From assembly GCA_033795365.1 (NCBI GenBank), contig JARYGU010000003.1, forward strand, positions 372,001-436,000: 64,000 nt of DNA, read 5' to 3'. The notes beneath the pieces were generated by a model that was given only the letters and a program-made list of their open reading frames with translations, ran no database searches and was not told the DNA's origin. A program made the translations under genes and the position numbers. Source of the stretch: JARYGU01 sp033795365. GTDB taxonomy: Bacteria > Pseudomonadota > Alphaproteobacteria > Rhizobiales > Rhizobiaceae. This document shows, piece by piece, positions 7,968 through 16,380 of this stretch (position 1 is its first letter; each line of letters starts with the position of its first letter).

Positions 7968-7994
7968 GAACCTGAGCCGGTCTGGGCCAGGTTC
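7968..7994 (+). terminator. Hairpin upstream of the BCCT gene
   Basis: GAACCTG (7968-7974) pairs perfectly with CAGGTTC (7988-7994) and is followed by AATTTT. It may be a weak terminator for read-through from the left or a leader structure of the transporter mRNA. Confidence 0.35.
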
Positions 7995-8069
7995 AATTTT
8001 CGCCACAAATTTGCCACGATCTAAAATTCGTGAAATGATGCGATATCAAACATCCCTTGTTGGAGGAAA

Positions 8070-8102
8070 ATGCGTCCGGATCGGCCTCCGGGCTCAAATT
8101 GA
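8070..8102 (+). other. Possible 10-codon leader reading frame
   Basis: GGAGG is followed closely by an ATG that opens a 10-codon frame (MRPDRPPGSN) ending in TGA 12 bases before the transporter's preferred GTG start. It could be a translated leader, or the GGAGG may simply serve an in-frame upstream start of the transporter (TTG 8057 precedes it, which is unlikely). Confidence 0.25.
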
Positions 8103-8113
8103 AAGGACTTTTC

Positions 8114-9697
8114 GTGACTATTGAGAGCGAAACCAACTACGAAGTCGGCCAGGACAACGTCAATATTATGGGACTGGACATCCATAATCCGGTCTTCTTT
8201 GTATCCGGCGGCGTCATTGTTCTTTTCGTCTTCTTCGCCGCCGTGTTCCAGGCGCCGATGAGCGATTTCTTCGGTTGGCTTCGTCCCGCCGTCACCGATT
8301 CCTTAGACTGGTTTCTGGCGAGTGCCGCCAATATCTTCGTCCTTTTCTGCCTCGTCCTCATCTTCAGTCCCTTCGGAAGCATCCGGCTGGGCGGCAAGGA
8401 CGCCGTGCCGGATTTCTCCTATAGCGGCTGGTTTGCCATGCTTTTTGCCGCCGGCATGGGCATCGGCCTGATGTTCTACGGCGTCTCCGAGCCTGTCTCG
8501 CATTTCAGTGCCTCCTTCGCATCGGATGCGGGAACGGTCGAAAGCTGGGCTCCGCTTTCCGGCGCCGCGGGCGATGCCGAGGCCGCGCGGCGTCTTGGCA
8601 TGGCGGCGACGATTTTCCATTGGGGTCTGCATCCTTGGGCGATCTATGCCGTCGTCGGCCTGGCGCTTGCCTTCTTCGCCTATAATCGCGGGCTGCCGCT
8701 GACCATCCGCTCCGCCTTTTATCCGCTGCTCGGAGAACGGGTCTGGGGATGGCCGGGTCATATCATTGATGTGCTGGCGGTCTTCGCGACACTGTTCGGT
8801 CTCGCGACCTCGCTCGGCATCGGCGCGGAACAGGCCAATGCCGGCCTCAACCATCTTTTCGGCCTTCCCGTCTCCGAGACCTCCAAGATCATGCTGATCA
8901 TCGGCATTACCGGGATCGCGCTCTTTTCCGTGGTCGCGGGGCTCGACGCCGGCGTGAAGCGTCTCAGCGAAATCAACATGGCGCTGGCGGCCTTGCTGCT
9001 GCTCTTTGTCATTCTCGTGGGACCGACGCTCGCCATTCTCATCGGCTTCTTTGAGTATCTGGGCGCCTACGTCGCGAACCTGCCGGCGCTCGCCAACCCG
9101 TTCCGCCGTACGGACCAGCATTTCTTCGACGGTTGGACGGCGTTCTACTGGGCATGGTGGATTTCCTGGTCGCCCTTCGTCGGCATGTTCATCGCCCGCG
9201 TGTCTCGCGGCCGGACGGTGAGGGAATTCCTGATCTGCGTCCTCCTCATCCCCTCGCTCGTCTGCGTCCTGTGGATGACCGCCTTCGGCAGCGCGGCCCT
9301 TCACCAAATCGTCGAGCAGGGGTCGAATGCGGTTGCTGAAGCCGCGCTTGAGCTCCAGCTCTTCGTAATGCTCGAGGCGATGCCTTTTGCCGCCCTTACC
9401 TCCTTCCTTGGCATCGTGCTGGTCGTCGTGTTCTTCGTGACGTCTTCCGATTCTGGCTCATTGGTGATCGACACGATCACGGCTGGCGGCAAAGTCGACG
9501 CACCTGTCCCGCAGCGCGTGTTCTGGGCGATCTTCGAGGGCCTGGTCGCTGTCGTCCTTCTGCTCGCGGGCGGCCTTTCCGCCCTTCAAGCGGCGGCCAT
9601 TACCACCGGCATTCCCTTCGCGCTCGTTCTGCTCGGCATGTGCGTCGCCATCTGGAAAGGCCTCGCGTCGGAACGAGCGAGGCTGCAAGCCGCCTGA
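8114..9697 (+). CDS. BCCT-family betaine/carnitine/choline transporter
   Basis: This secondary transporter (527 residues from GTG 8114) imports a quaternary-ammonium osmolyte such as betaine, choline or carnitine. About twelve membrane helices are apparent. The family signature WTAFYWAWWISWSPFVGMFI is present, as are FAAGMGIGLMFYGVSEPVSH, TIFHWGLHPWAIYA and SSDSGSLVIDTITAGG. The GTG at 8114 has AAAGGA 9 bases upstream; the frame can be extended to TTG 8057, but that lacks a site. The following XRE regulator and YbdG-type channel suggest an osmotic-adaptation cluster. The substrate is inferred from family only. Confidence 0.92.
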   Translation: MTIESETNYEVGQDNVNIMGLDIHNPVFFVSGGVIVLFVFFAAVFQAPMSDFFGWLRPAVTDSLDWFLASAANIFVLFCLVLIFSPFGSIRLGGKDAVPDFSYSGWFAMLFAAGMGIGLMFYGVSEPVSHFSASFASDAGTVESWAPLSGAAGDAEAARRLGMAATIFHWGLHPWAIYAVVGLALAFFAYNRGLPLTIRSAFYPLLGERVWGWPGHIIDVLAVFATLFGLATSLGIGAEQANAGLNHLFGLPVSETSKIMLIIGITGIALFSVVAGLDAGVKRLSEINMALAALLLLFVILVGPTLAILIGFFEYLGAYVANLPALANPFRRTDQHFFDGWTAFYWAWWISWSPFVGMFIARVSRGRTVREFLICVLLIPSLVCVLWMTAFGSAALHQIVEQGSNAVAEAALELQLFVMLEAMPFAALTSFLGIVLVVVFFVTSSDSGSLVIDTITAGGKVDAPVPQRVFWAIFEGLVAVVLLLAGGLSALQAAAITTGIPFALVLLGMCVAIWKGLASERARLQAA

Positions 9698-9788
9698 TTC
9701 AGCAACACGATTCGAACGGATCGCTACGCCCCATCGTGGCGACCCTGCCTCATTGTCTTTTCGAAATTCAAGAAATGGAGACTGAAGA

Positions 9789-10160
9789 ATGTTCAGCAAA
9801 AACCTCGCCTCGCATGGCGACGACACGCTCGGAGGTCGCATATCGTTTGCGCGCGAGGCCAGTGGCCTTTCCGTTGACGAAGCCGCAGAGCGCCTCGGCG
9901 TCCTCCCCTCGAGCCGGAATGCACGGGAATGCGAACGGGACGTTCCACGCGCCAATCGGCTGACGATGATGGCGGGCATCCTCGGCGTCAGCCCCTCGTG
10001 GCTTCTGACCGGGCGGGGTCATGGCCCGATGGAAGGCAATCCCGAACCCGAACGGGCAGCCCTGCGGCAGGAGCTTCGTCAGGCATCCGTGGATGTCGAG
10101 GCGCTAAATCGCCGCCTGCGGATGATCGCATCGCGTCTCGATAACGAGAATGGCGGTTAG
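9789..10160 (+). CDS. XRE-type helix-turn-helix regulator
   Basis: This 123-residue protein has a Cro/C1-type helix-turn-helix over about residues 15-75 (RISFAREASGLSVDEAAERL; MMAGILGVSPSWLLTGRGHG) and a short C-terminal helical tail (ERAALRQELRQASVDVEALN) that may dimerise. No ligand domain is present. It lies between the BCCT transporter and the MscS-type channel in the same orientation (about 90 and 70 bases away), so it could regulate both in response to osmotic state. That role is inference. Confidence 0.75.
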   Translation: MFSKNLASHGDDTLGGRISFAREASGLSVDEAAERLGVLPSSRNARECERDVPRANRLTMMAGILGVSPSWLLTGRGHGPMEGNPEPERAALRQELRQASVDVEALNRRLRMIASRLDNENGG

Positions 10161-10230
10161 GGGTAGATCTTTCGCGGCGCTTATGCGTGGCGCGCATTAG
10201 CTCAAGGCATGAAACCTCCAGGATACGATC

Positions 10231-11511
10231 ATGATCGCCAATTTTCCCGACGTGCATCCGGTGCTCACCACCGGGATCGCTCTTGTTGTCCTCGCGCTCG
10301 CCGCGTTGTTCGCCAACTACGTCATCAAGGCGCTGCTGGTGCGTGTGCTCAACCGTATCTTGAGTCTCACCGCCTACGGCCGCGATCCGGAGTTGCGCAG
10401 GCATGGCCTCATCGAGAGGCTTGCGAACGTCATGCCGGCGCTGGTCATATCAACCGGCATCGCGCTCGTGCCGAACCTGCCGGCCTTCGTCGTCATCGTG
10501 GTCCGCAATGTCTCCAGCGCCTTCATGATCCTGACGGTCGCGATGGCCATGGGCGCGGCCCTAAACATCGTCGACACCGTCTATCATCGCCGTCCCGACG
10601 CGCGGCTCAAGCCGATCAAGGGCTATATTCAGGTCGTGAAGATCGCGATCTACGTCATCGCGGCACTCCTCATGATCGCTACGTTGATCGACCGCTCGCC
10701 GCTGATCCTGCTGTCGGGTCTCGGCGCCATGGCCGCCGTCCTCATCCTGGTCTTCCAGGACACGTTGCTGTCGCTGGTGGCCGGTATCCAAATCTCCTCC
10801 ACCGACATGGTGCGCGTCGGCGACTGGATCGAGATGCCGGGTCAGAACGCCGACGGAGACGTCATCGAGATCGCGCTTCACACCGTCAAGGTGCAGAACT
10901 TCGACAAGACGATCACAACGATCCCGATCCGCAAGCTCGTGACCGATCCCGTCAAGAACTGGCGTGGCATGCAGGAATCGGGCGGCCGGCGGATCAAGCG
11001 CGCGATTCATCTCGACCAGACCAGCATCCGTTTCCTTACCCCGGAGGACCAGGAGAAGCTTGCACAGTTCGGCCATCTGGAGACTTATCTGAGACACAAG
11101 CAGGCCGAGCTTGCCGAATGGAACGGCAAACTCGGCGCGCGTGCAAAAATCCTCGCCAATACGCGGCGCTCGACGAATATCGGCACGTTCCGCGCCTATG
11201 TGGAGAATTATCTGCGCAACCATCCCGGCGTTCATCAGAATTTTACGATCATGGTGCGGCAGCTCCCGCCGCAGCCGGAAGGTCTGCCGTTGGAAATTTA
11301 CTGCTTTACCAATACGACCGCCTGGGCGGCATACGAAGGTATTCAGTCAGACATCTTCGACCATCTTCTGGCGATCCTGCCGGAGTTTGGCCTGCGTGTG
11401 TTCCAGAACCCGGCCGGCAGCGATTTTCAGATTTATCGTCCCGGAAAGACACTTTCCCATGCGAATGGAACCGTAGCGGCAATCCCCACCAAGAGAGATA
11501 TCGACCTCTGA
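10231..11511 (+). CDS. YbdG-like mechanosensitive-channel family protein (MscS)
   Basis: This 426-residue inner-membrane protein has N-terminal helices to about residue 180, then an MscS pore-and-beta domain (LILVFQDTLLSLVAGIQISS, TDMVRVGDWIEMP, GDVIEIALHTVKVQNFDKTI). The long C-terminal region with NIGTFRAYVENYLRNHPGVH and the inserted RRIKRAIHLDQTSIRFL match the YbdG (about 415 residues) branch rather than short MscS. YbdG-type proteins gate or signal during mild hypo-osmotic stress. Association with a BCCT osmolyte importer fits osmotic homeostasis. Confidence 0.88.
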   Translation: MIANFPDVHPVLTTGIALVVLALAALFANYVIKALLVRVLNRILSLTAYGRDPELRRHGLIERLANVMPALVISTGIALVPNLPAFVVIVVRNVSSAFMILTVAMAMGAALNIVDTVYHRRPDARLKPIKGYIQVVKIAIYVIAALLMIATLIDRSPLILLSGLGAMAAVLILVFQDTLLSLVAGIQISSTDMVRVGDWIEMPGQNADGDVIEIALHTVKVQNFDKTITTIPIRKLVTDPVKNWRGMQESGGRRIKRAIHLDQTSIRFLTPEDQEKLAQFGHLETYLRHKQAELAEWNGKLGARAKILANTRRSTNIGTFRAYVENYLRNHPGVHQNFTIMVRQLPPQPEGLPLEIYCFTNTTAWAAYEGIQSDIFDHLLAILPEFGLRVFQNPAGSDFQIYRPGKTLSHANGTVAAIPTKRDIDL

Positions 11512-11641
11512 ACGCCGGCAGCGTACTACGTCATCTCACGATTTCTAGGGCACTGATGTGCCACGAGCGGTTGCGACCTCTTCGTCACCAGGGGCGACGC
11601 GCAGGACACCATGCTCGCTGTGCGAAATCCCTGAAGCGGGA

Positions 11642-11690
11642 GTGTCAGGCGGCGGACGATGAAGGGGGCGGGTCGTCCACCGCCTGACAC
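11642..11690. terminator. Long hairpin between convergent genes
   Basis: An 18-bp stem with one mismatch (arms 11642-11659 and 11673-11690, 13-base loop) lies between the convergent MscS and SDR genes. There is no T-run on either side, so if it ends transcription it would act as a rho-assisted or bidirectional block. Confidence 0.5.
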
Positions 11691-11720
11691 GTTGATCGTT
11701 GGCTCGATCAGCGCGGGGGC

Positions 11721-12470
11721 TCAGCCGAAGCGAGCTTTGGCGAGTTCGACAGCGTCCTCACCGGCGGGGAAATGTAGTCGGTCGGACGTGTCGTGAACCG
11801 CGGCCCAAACGGCCTCGGCAACGTCCATCTCCTTTGTCGTGGCTTGCGGGTTCATGAACGATTGGAAGATCGGGGCGGCGAAGGCCTGGTATTCCTCCGG
11901 GATCAGATCTTCGACTTTTACGTCAGTGTTCTGAGCAAAGCGCGTGGTCGGGCCGTATCCAGGTTCCACCAACTTGGAACGGATGCCGAAATGGGCGAGC
12001 TCGTGCGCCAGGGATCCGGTGAACCCCTCAATTGCCTGCTTGCTGGCGGTGTAGGCTGCGGCGAGCGGGAATGCCGTGAGAGTCACGGCGGAAGTAACGT
12101 TCACAATCACCCCTGAATGGCGTGCGCGCATCTGCGGTATGACAGCTTGCGTCATCGCCATAACGCCGAAGGTGTTTGTGTTGAAGACCTTGCGGACATG
12201 GGACATCGGAGTTGCCTCGAAGGCTCCAACTACCCCAATGCCCGCGTTGTTGACGAGAACGTCGATGGGGCCGGCCGCGTCGATTGCCGCAGCGATGCTG
12301 TCGTCGTCTGTTACGTCGAGCGGCAGGATCTTCAACTGCTCCGAGCGAGGCAGGACCTCGGTATTCGGTGTTCGCATTGTGGCGATGACGTTCCAGCCAT
12401 TCGCCAGGAAGTGCCGAGCCGTCTCGAGGCCGTAACCAGACGAGCTACCGGTGATAAGAATCGTTTGCAT
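11721..12470 (-). CDS. SDR-family oxidoreductase
   Basis: This 249-residue classical short-chain dehydrogenase has TGSSSGYG (7-14) as the cofactor loop, NNAG (74-77), Ser127, and Tyr140/Lys144 (AAYTASKQA). TGSSSGxG with AHFGIRSKLVEPGYGPT is typical of the retinol/17-beta-hydroxysteroid-like bacterial subgroup. AGAGG lies 6 bases upstream of the ATG. It is downstream of the AraC-type gene in the same orientation, and its promoter carries the 46-bp element shared with the aldehyde oxidoreductase operon. A role in carbonyl or aldehyde metabolism is therefore plausible. Confidence 0.88.
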   Translation of the reverse strand: MQTILITGSSSGYGLETARHFLANGWNVIATMRTPNTEVLPRSEQLKILPLDVTDDDSIAAAIDAAGPIDVLVNNAGIGVVGAFEATPMSHVRKVFNTNTFGVMAMTQAVIPQMRARHSGVIVNVTSAVTLTAFPLAAAYTASKQAIEGFTGSLAHELAHFGIRSKLVEPGYGPTTRFAQNTDVKVEDLIPEEYQAFAAPIFQSFMNPQATTKEMDVAEAVWAAVHDTSDRLHFPAGEDAVELAKARFG

Positions 12471-12518
12471 AAGGAACCTCTGTGTTTTTCAGATGGTCCT
12501 CTATTACGCCGGACAGCT

Positions 12519-12564
12519 TGGACGGTCTATAATAGGTAGTCTTAAATTAATATCCGACCGTCCA
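12519..12564 (-). promoter_or_regulatory. Shared promoter element, copy A (SDR promoter)
   Basis: Read on the minus strand, this 46-bp element begins TGGACGGTC, has GACT at positions 24-27 and ATTATAG at 32-38, and ends GACCGTCCA. The ends are perfect 9-bp inverted repeats. The same layout occurs upstream of the AraC-type gene and the aldehyde oxidoreductase operon. It is likely the AraC-type protein's binding site together with a -10 box. Confidence 0.6.
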
Positions 12565-12566
12565 TT

Positions 12567-13475
12567 TTAGCCAACCGACGCAGCCTCACGTGCGAACCTC
12601 CCCGGAGAACAGCCGAGCCGCTTGCGGAAGGCGGTGCTGAAAGCACTCGCGGACTCGTAGCCAATCTCGTCGGCGATCCTGTCCAAGGTTTTTGCGCCCC
12701 GGAGAAGGGCGTCCTTTGCCAGCGCCATCCTCCACCGAGCGAGATATTCGATGGGCCCGCACCCAAGCACCTCACCGAAACGGGCAGCGAACGCTGAACG
12801 GGACAAGCCTGCAACCTTGGCCAGCCCAGCGACGGTCCAGTTTGCTCGAACATCTGCGTGCATGGCGCGAAGCACTCGTGCGAGGATTGGATCGCGCATG
12901 CCACGCAGCAGACCGGCTCGATCCGCATCGTTGTTGATTCCACGCCAACGAAGCGCCTCGATTAGCAGTACTTCGAGCAGGCGCTGGAGTAGCATTTCCT
13001 TTCCGGGCTCATCGCTTCCGCATTCTTCTGTGATGAGTTCAATCACGCGACTAAGCCGTCCTGTCCGTCCCTCGGAGGCTGGGATGTGGATGACAGAAGG
13101 CAGAAGTGCCAGGAGCAGCGGAGCGTTGATCTGCTCGATGCGGAATGTACCACCCAACGCGATGAAGTCCGCCTCTCCATCTTGCTCACCGTGTCGGACA
13201 GGCACGTCGAGTGGGTCGCGAAACACGCACTCCACGCCGACGTGGCTGCTCATCGTGAAGGGAGGAGTGGTCGGAAGAAGGAGGAAATCGCCCTTCCTTA
13301 TCGGAACCGGTTCGCCACCATCGAGTGACAACCACGATTCTCCCCTGAGGATGATCGCGAACCCGGGTGCATTGTTGGAGGCATAGCGAATACCCCACCT
13401 GCCGCGCCCGCTTATCGGCTTGGCCACGGCTGTGCTCGGCCGCAGCAGAGCAATGATATCACTGAGTGGATCCAC
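12567..13475 (-). CDS. AraC-family transcriptional regulator with cupin sensor domain
   Basis: This 302-residue regulator has an N-terminal cupin_6-type sensor (FAIILRGESWLSLDGGEPVP, IRKGDFLLLP) over about residues 1-170 and a C-terminal double helix-turn-helix over about 200-300 (TVAGLAKVAGLSRSAFAARF; TLDRIADEIGYESASAFSTA, FRKRLGCSPGRFAREA). The start is GTG. This subgroup usually activates adjacent oxidoreductase genes in response to reactive aldehydes or similar compounds. It probably drives the SDR and the PaoABC-like operon, because all three promoters share one element. The gene is preceded by TAGACA-N17-TATAAT. Confidence 0.9.
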   Translation of the reverse strand: MDPLSDIIALLRPSTAVAKPISGRGRWGIRYASNNAPGFAIILRGESWLSLDGGEPVPIRKGDFLLLPTTPPFTMSSHVGVECVFRDPLDVPVRHGEQDGEADFIALGGTFRIEQINAPLLLALLPSVIHIPASEGRTGRLSRVIELITEECGSDEPGKEMLLQRLLEVLLIEALRWRGINNDADRAGLLRGMRDPILARVLRAMHADVRANWTVAGLAKVAGLSRSAFAARFGEVLGCGPIEYLARWRMALAKDALLRGAKTLDRIADEIGYESASAFSTAFRKRLGCSPGRFAREAASVG

Positions 13476-13534
13476 CGGACGATCCGTAATTTGAAAGGAC
13501 AGAGAATTATAGGAAGTCCATACTGCGCTGTCTA
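13476..13534 (-). promoter_or_regulatory. AraC-gene promoter overlapping shared element copy C
   Basis: On the minus strand TAGACA (13534-13529), a 17-bp spacer and TATAAT (13511-13506) form a near-consensus promoter about 30 bases before the GTG. On the plus strand the 45-bp element 13476-13520 starts CGGACGATCC, carries ATTATAG and ends GTCCA. It is the third copy of the element found at 12519-12564 and 18037-18082, in inverted orientation to the gene. Overlap with the promoter suggests autorepression. Confidence 0.6.
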
Positions 13535-13602
13535 GGCTCCCTTGTCGCTAAGGAGGAACTGAGCCATTTGCCTGATATCGCGCTGGACCTACGCTTCTTA
13601 CG

Positions 13603-14007
13603 CTATGCCATGCCTTGCAACCAGAATAGGTCCTCTGCGGCTTGGTCGTCCCAGAAGACTCAGACTTCTTCGATTCTCCCGTCCTGGATGCGTAAAAGGT
13701 CGATGCCCCTCCATCGACTCGATCGATCTCCGGCCTGGGCCGAAAAATGCAAGCTCACCGCCACGAAATCGCTGTTCGCCAACAACTTTCCTAAGCGGTC
13801 GAACTTGAAGGTTCCGCGGCTGCGTTCCATGAACTTGCCAATGAGCTCATAGACAGCGGGTTTTCCGCGGTACTCGCTTGAGAGATCACTCGCGCCAGGC
13901 TGATGCCACGTCAAGGTATCGCTCAAGAGAATATCGAGCTTCTCGATCTCACCCTACGACACCGCATCAAAATAGCTTTTCACGATATGAATGTTGTTGT
14001 CACTCAT
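13603..14007 (-). pseudogene. SnoaL/NTF2-like protein with two in-frame stops
   Basis: GGAGG lies 8 bases before an ATG at 14007. The frame then reads MSDNNIHIVKSYFDAVS and hits TAG (13956-13954), continues GEIEKLDILLSDTLTWHQPG, and passes through the rest of a SnoaL-like fold (KFDRLGKLLANSDFVAVSLH). A TGA follows (13662-13660) after GRIEEV, then VFWDDQAAEDLFWLQGMA and TAG at 13605-13603. Each stop is one base from a sensible codon (AAG to TAG, TGG to TGA). With both repaired, length and fold are normal (about 133 residues), so this is a recently inactivated gene. Confidence 0.75.
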
Positions 14008-14169
14008 TCTGCAACCTCCATTGCATAATTCTCCCTCAATTAGTCTGATGTTGAATTTCACGCGACGCGCTGTCTCGTCTCACAAACGGTTCGTCGCACG
14101 TATCGCGGGAGTCGTCGGTTGCGAAACTCAAGTTATCAGCACCGCGGACGCCAGGGCCGGAAGCCGTTG

Positions 14170-16377
14170 TCATTGCAACGGCGGAAGATGCCCTATCAAT
14201 TTCTCCGGTGTCACGGGATAGCTCCTCACCCGAACGCCGGTTGCGTTGTAGACCGCGTTCGCAATGGCTGCGGCCGCGCCCGCGATGCCCAGTTCACCGA
14301 TGCCTTTGGCCTTAAGTGGTCCCGTCATGGGGTCCACCTCGTCGAGGAAGACAACGGATTGCTCCGGTACGTCGGCGTGTACGGGGACCTCGTATCCTGC
14401 GAGATCGTGGTTCACGAAGAAGCCGCGATGTTTGTCGACCACCAGCTCCTCCATGAGGGCTGCGCCGATACCCATTGTCATGCCGCCGATTATCTGGCTG
14501 CGCGCCGTCTTCGGATTCAGGATGCGGCCAGCGGCACATACCGCCAGCATGCGCCTGACGCGAACCTCGCCAGTCACTGAACTGACCGCGACCTCGACAA
14601 AATGTGCGCCGAACGTCTGCTGATCGTATCGCTGAAAGAGGTCGCCATACTCAGCGATGTCCTCACCGACCAACTCACCACTCGCGGCTGCATCAGCGAG
14701 CCGCACTCTGCGACCCGCCGAGCGTACGTGCCCATCGATGAATTCGACATCAGCGCTGGTAAGGTTCAACTGCCGAGCAACGGCTTCGCGGAGCTCGATG
14801 CAAGCGGCGTAGACGGCGGCGGTCACAGAGGCTGCGCCAAACTGCCCTCCCGAGCCAGCAGTGGGGGGCAGTATGGAATCGCCCATCCGAACAGCAACCT
14901 TGTCGATATCGACCCCCATCATCTCGGCTGCGGTTTGAGCAACGATGGTGTAGCTGCCCGTTCCGATGTCGGTCATATCCGTCTCGACCGTCACGATGCC
15001 GTCTCGACCCAGACGAACCCGAGCGGCCGATGGCATTGCCAGCGCTCCGCGAATGGCAGCGGCAGTACCCATGCCGATAAGCCATTGTCCATCTCGGGTC
15101 TGTCCTGGGACGGGGTTGCGTCTGCTCCAGCCGAAGCGTTCGGCGCCGGTTCGGAAGCACTCGACAAATTGCCGCAGCGAGAAGGCGCGCTCCGGCCGTT
15201 CGGGACTCGTCTTCGCATCGTTGATGATGCGGAACTCTACGGGATCGATGCCGAGCTTCTCGGCCATCTCATCCATCGCGACCTCTATCGCCATCATCCC
15301 GGAGGCCTCTCCGGGCGCGCGCATCACACTGCCTTCGGGCAGATCAAGCGTCGCCATCCGCAGCGTGCTCAGCCGGTTTGCGGCGGCATACAGATGGCGC
15401 GTTGGGACGATCCCGCTCTCCTGCCAACCGCCTGGTACGTTGCCGAACAGGCATTCGTGGCCAAACGCGGTAATAGTGCCGTTCTTCTCGGCCCCTATTC
15501 TGAGCCGCTGGATCGTAGCTGGCCGGTGGGTTGTGTTGTTGAAACTGAGGGAGCGCTGCATTGCCACTTTGACTGGCCGGCGCGCGAGACGCGCTCCCAA
15601 TGCCGCTAGCACAATGTCGGACTGTATAAAGCTCTTGGAGCCGAACCCACCACCGACAAAGCGCGTCACGATTCGAAGGTTTTCCTTTGCTATTCCGAGT
15701 ACGCTAGCCAGGTCGGCGACCGCGACTGCTACGGTCTGATGGGATGTCCAGCAGGTGAGCTTATCGCCCTCCCACATCGCGACCGTCGCCTGAGGCTCCA
15801 TCATCGCGTGGCTTTGATCGGGCGTCGCATACGTCGCGTCGAGCTGAACCGGCGCAGAGGCATAGGCGGAATCGAAATCGCCGATACGGTTCTCCGACGG
15901 CCCTAAGAAGTATTCCGGTGCGAGAGGAGCGCTCGCTTGCTGAGCGGCAAGGTCAAACTTCCCTTCGGCGCGGGCATATCGCAAGCGGATCAGGGCACCG
16001 GCGTCTCTGGCTTGTTCGAAAGTTTCGGCGACGACGAGTGCGATCGCTTGGTGATAGTGCTCGATTTGCGGCCCAGCCAACAGCTTGGACTTCAAAAGCG
16101 AAGTTGGTCCGAGCGCGCCGGCATTTTCGTATGTGACGACGGCGATCACGCCAGGAGCTCGTCGCGCTTCGGCCGTGTCGATGCTCTCTATCCGGCCCCG
16201 GGCGATAGCGGCGCCCACGATGTGACCGTAGGCCGCGCCAGGTACTGCAAGGTTATATTCATATGCATACGTCGCTGTGCCAGCAACTTTCAGAGGGCCT
16301 TCGATCCGGTCGATCGGCTTGCCAATGACCTCGAGTTTATCGATCGGATTAGCGCCTGCGGGTGTGTCAAATTTCAT
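14170..16377 (-). CDS. paoC: Aldehyde oxidoreductase, molybdenum-cofactor subunit (PaoC-like)
   Basis: This 735-residue large subunit of a xanthine-oxidase-family enzyme binds molybdopterin and oxidises aldehydes to acids. Family motifs are visible: VGGGFGSK in the cofactor loop, MRAPGEASGM, GSGGQFGAAS, and the catalytic glutamate Glu695 in KGIGELG. It is the third gene of the operon, starting 3 bases after the FAD-subunit stop. The order FeS-FAD-Mo and the family sequence match Escherichia coli PaoABC (YagTSR), a periplasmic aldehyde oxidase. No PaoD-type maturation chaperone is seen nearby, so maturation would need one elsewhere. Confidence 0.88.
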   Translation of the reverse strand: MKFDTPAGANPIDKLEVIGKPIDRIEGPLKVAGTATYAYEYNLAVPGAAYGHIVGAAIARGRIESIDTAEARRAPGVIAVVTYENAGALGPTSLLKSKLLAGPQIEHYHQAIALVVAETFEQARDAGALIRLRYARAEGKFDLAAQQASAPLAPEYFLGPSENRIGDFDSAYASAPVQLDATYATPDQSHAMMEPQATVAMWEGDKLTCWTSHQTVAVAVADLASVLGIAKENLRIVTRFVGGGFGSKSFIQSDIVLAALGARLARRPVKVAMQRSLSFNNTTHRPATIQRLRIGAEKNGTITAFGHECLFGNVPGGWQESGIVPTRHLYAAANRLSTLRMATLDLPEGSVMRAPGEASGMMAIEVAMDEMAEKLGIDPVEFRIINDAKTSPERPERAFSLRQFVECFRTGAERFGWSRRNPVPGQTRDGQWLIGMGTAAAIRGALAMPSAARVRLGRDGIVTVETDMTDIGTGSYTIVAQTAAEMMGVDIDKVAVRMGDSILPPTAGSGGQFGAASVTAAVYAACIELREAVARQLNLTSADVEFIDGHVRSAGRRVRLADAAASGELVGEDIAEYGDLFQRYDQQTFGAHFVEVAVSSVTGEVRVRRMLAVCAAGRILNPKTARSQIIGGMTMGIGAALMEELVVDKHRGFFVNHDLAGYEVPVHADVPEQSVVFLDEVDPMTGPLKAKGIGELGIAGAAAAIANAVYNATGVRVRSYPVTPEKLIGHLPPLQ

Positions 16378-16380
16378 GGG

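Noticed and set aside
8303..9307. 334-residue frame on the minus strand opposite the BCCT gene
   Set aside because: Composition is rich in Arg, Asp, Glu and His with no domain, and it lies antisense to a clear transporter. It is a high-G+C shadow.
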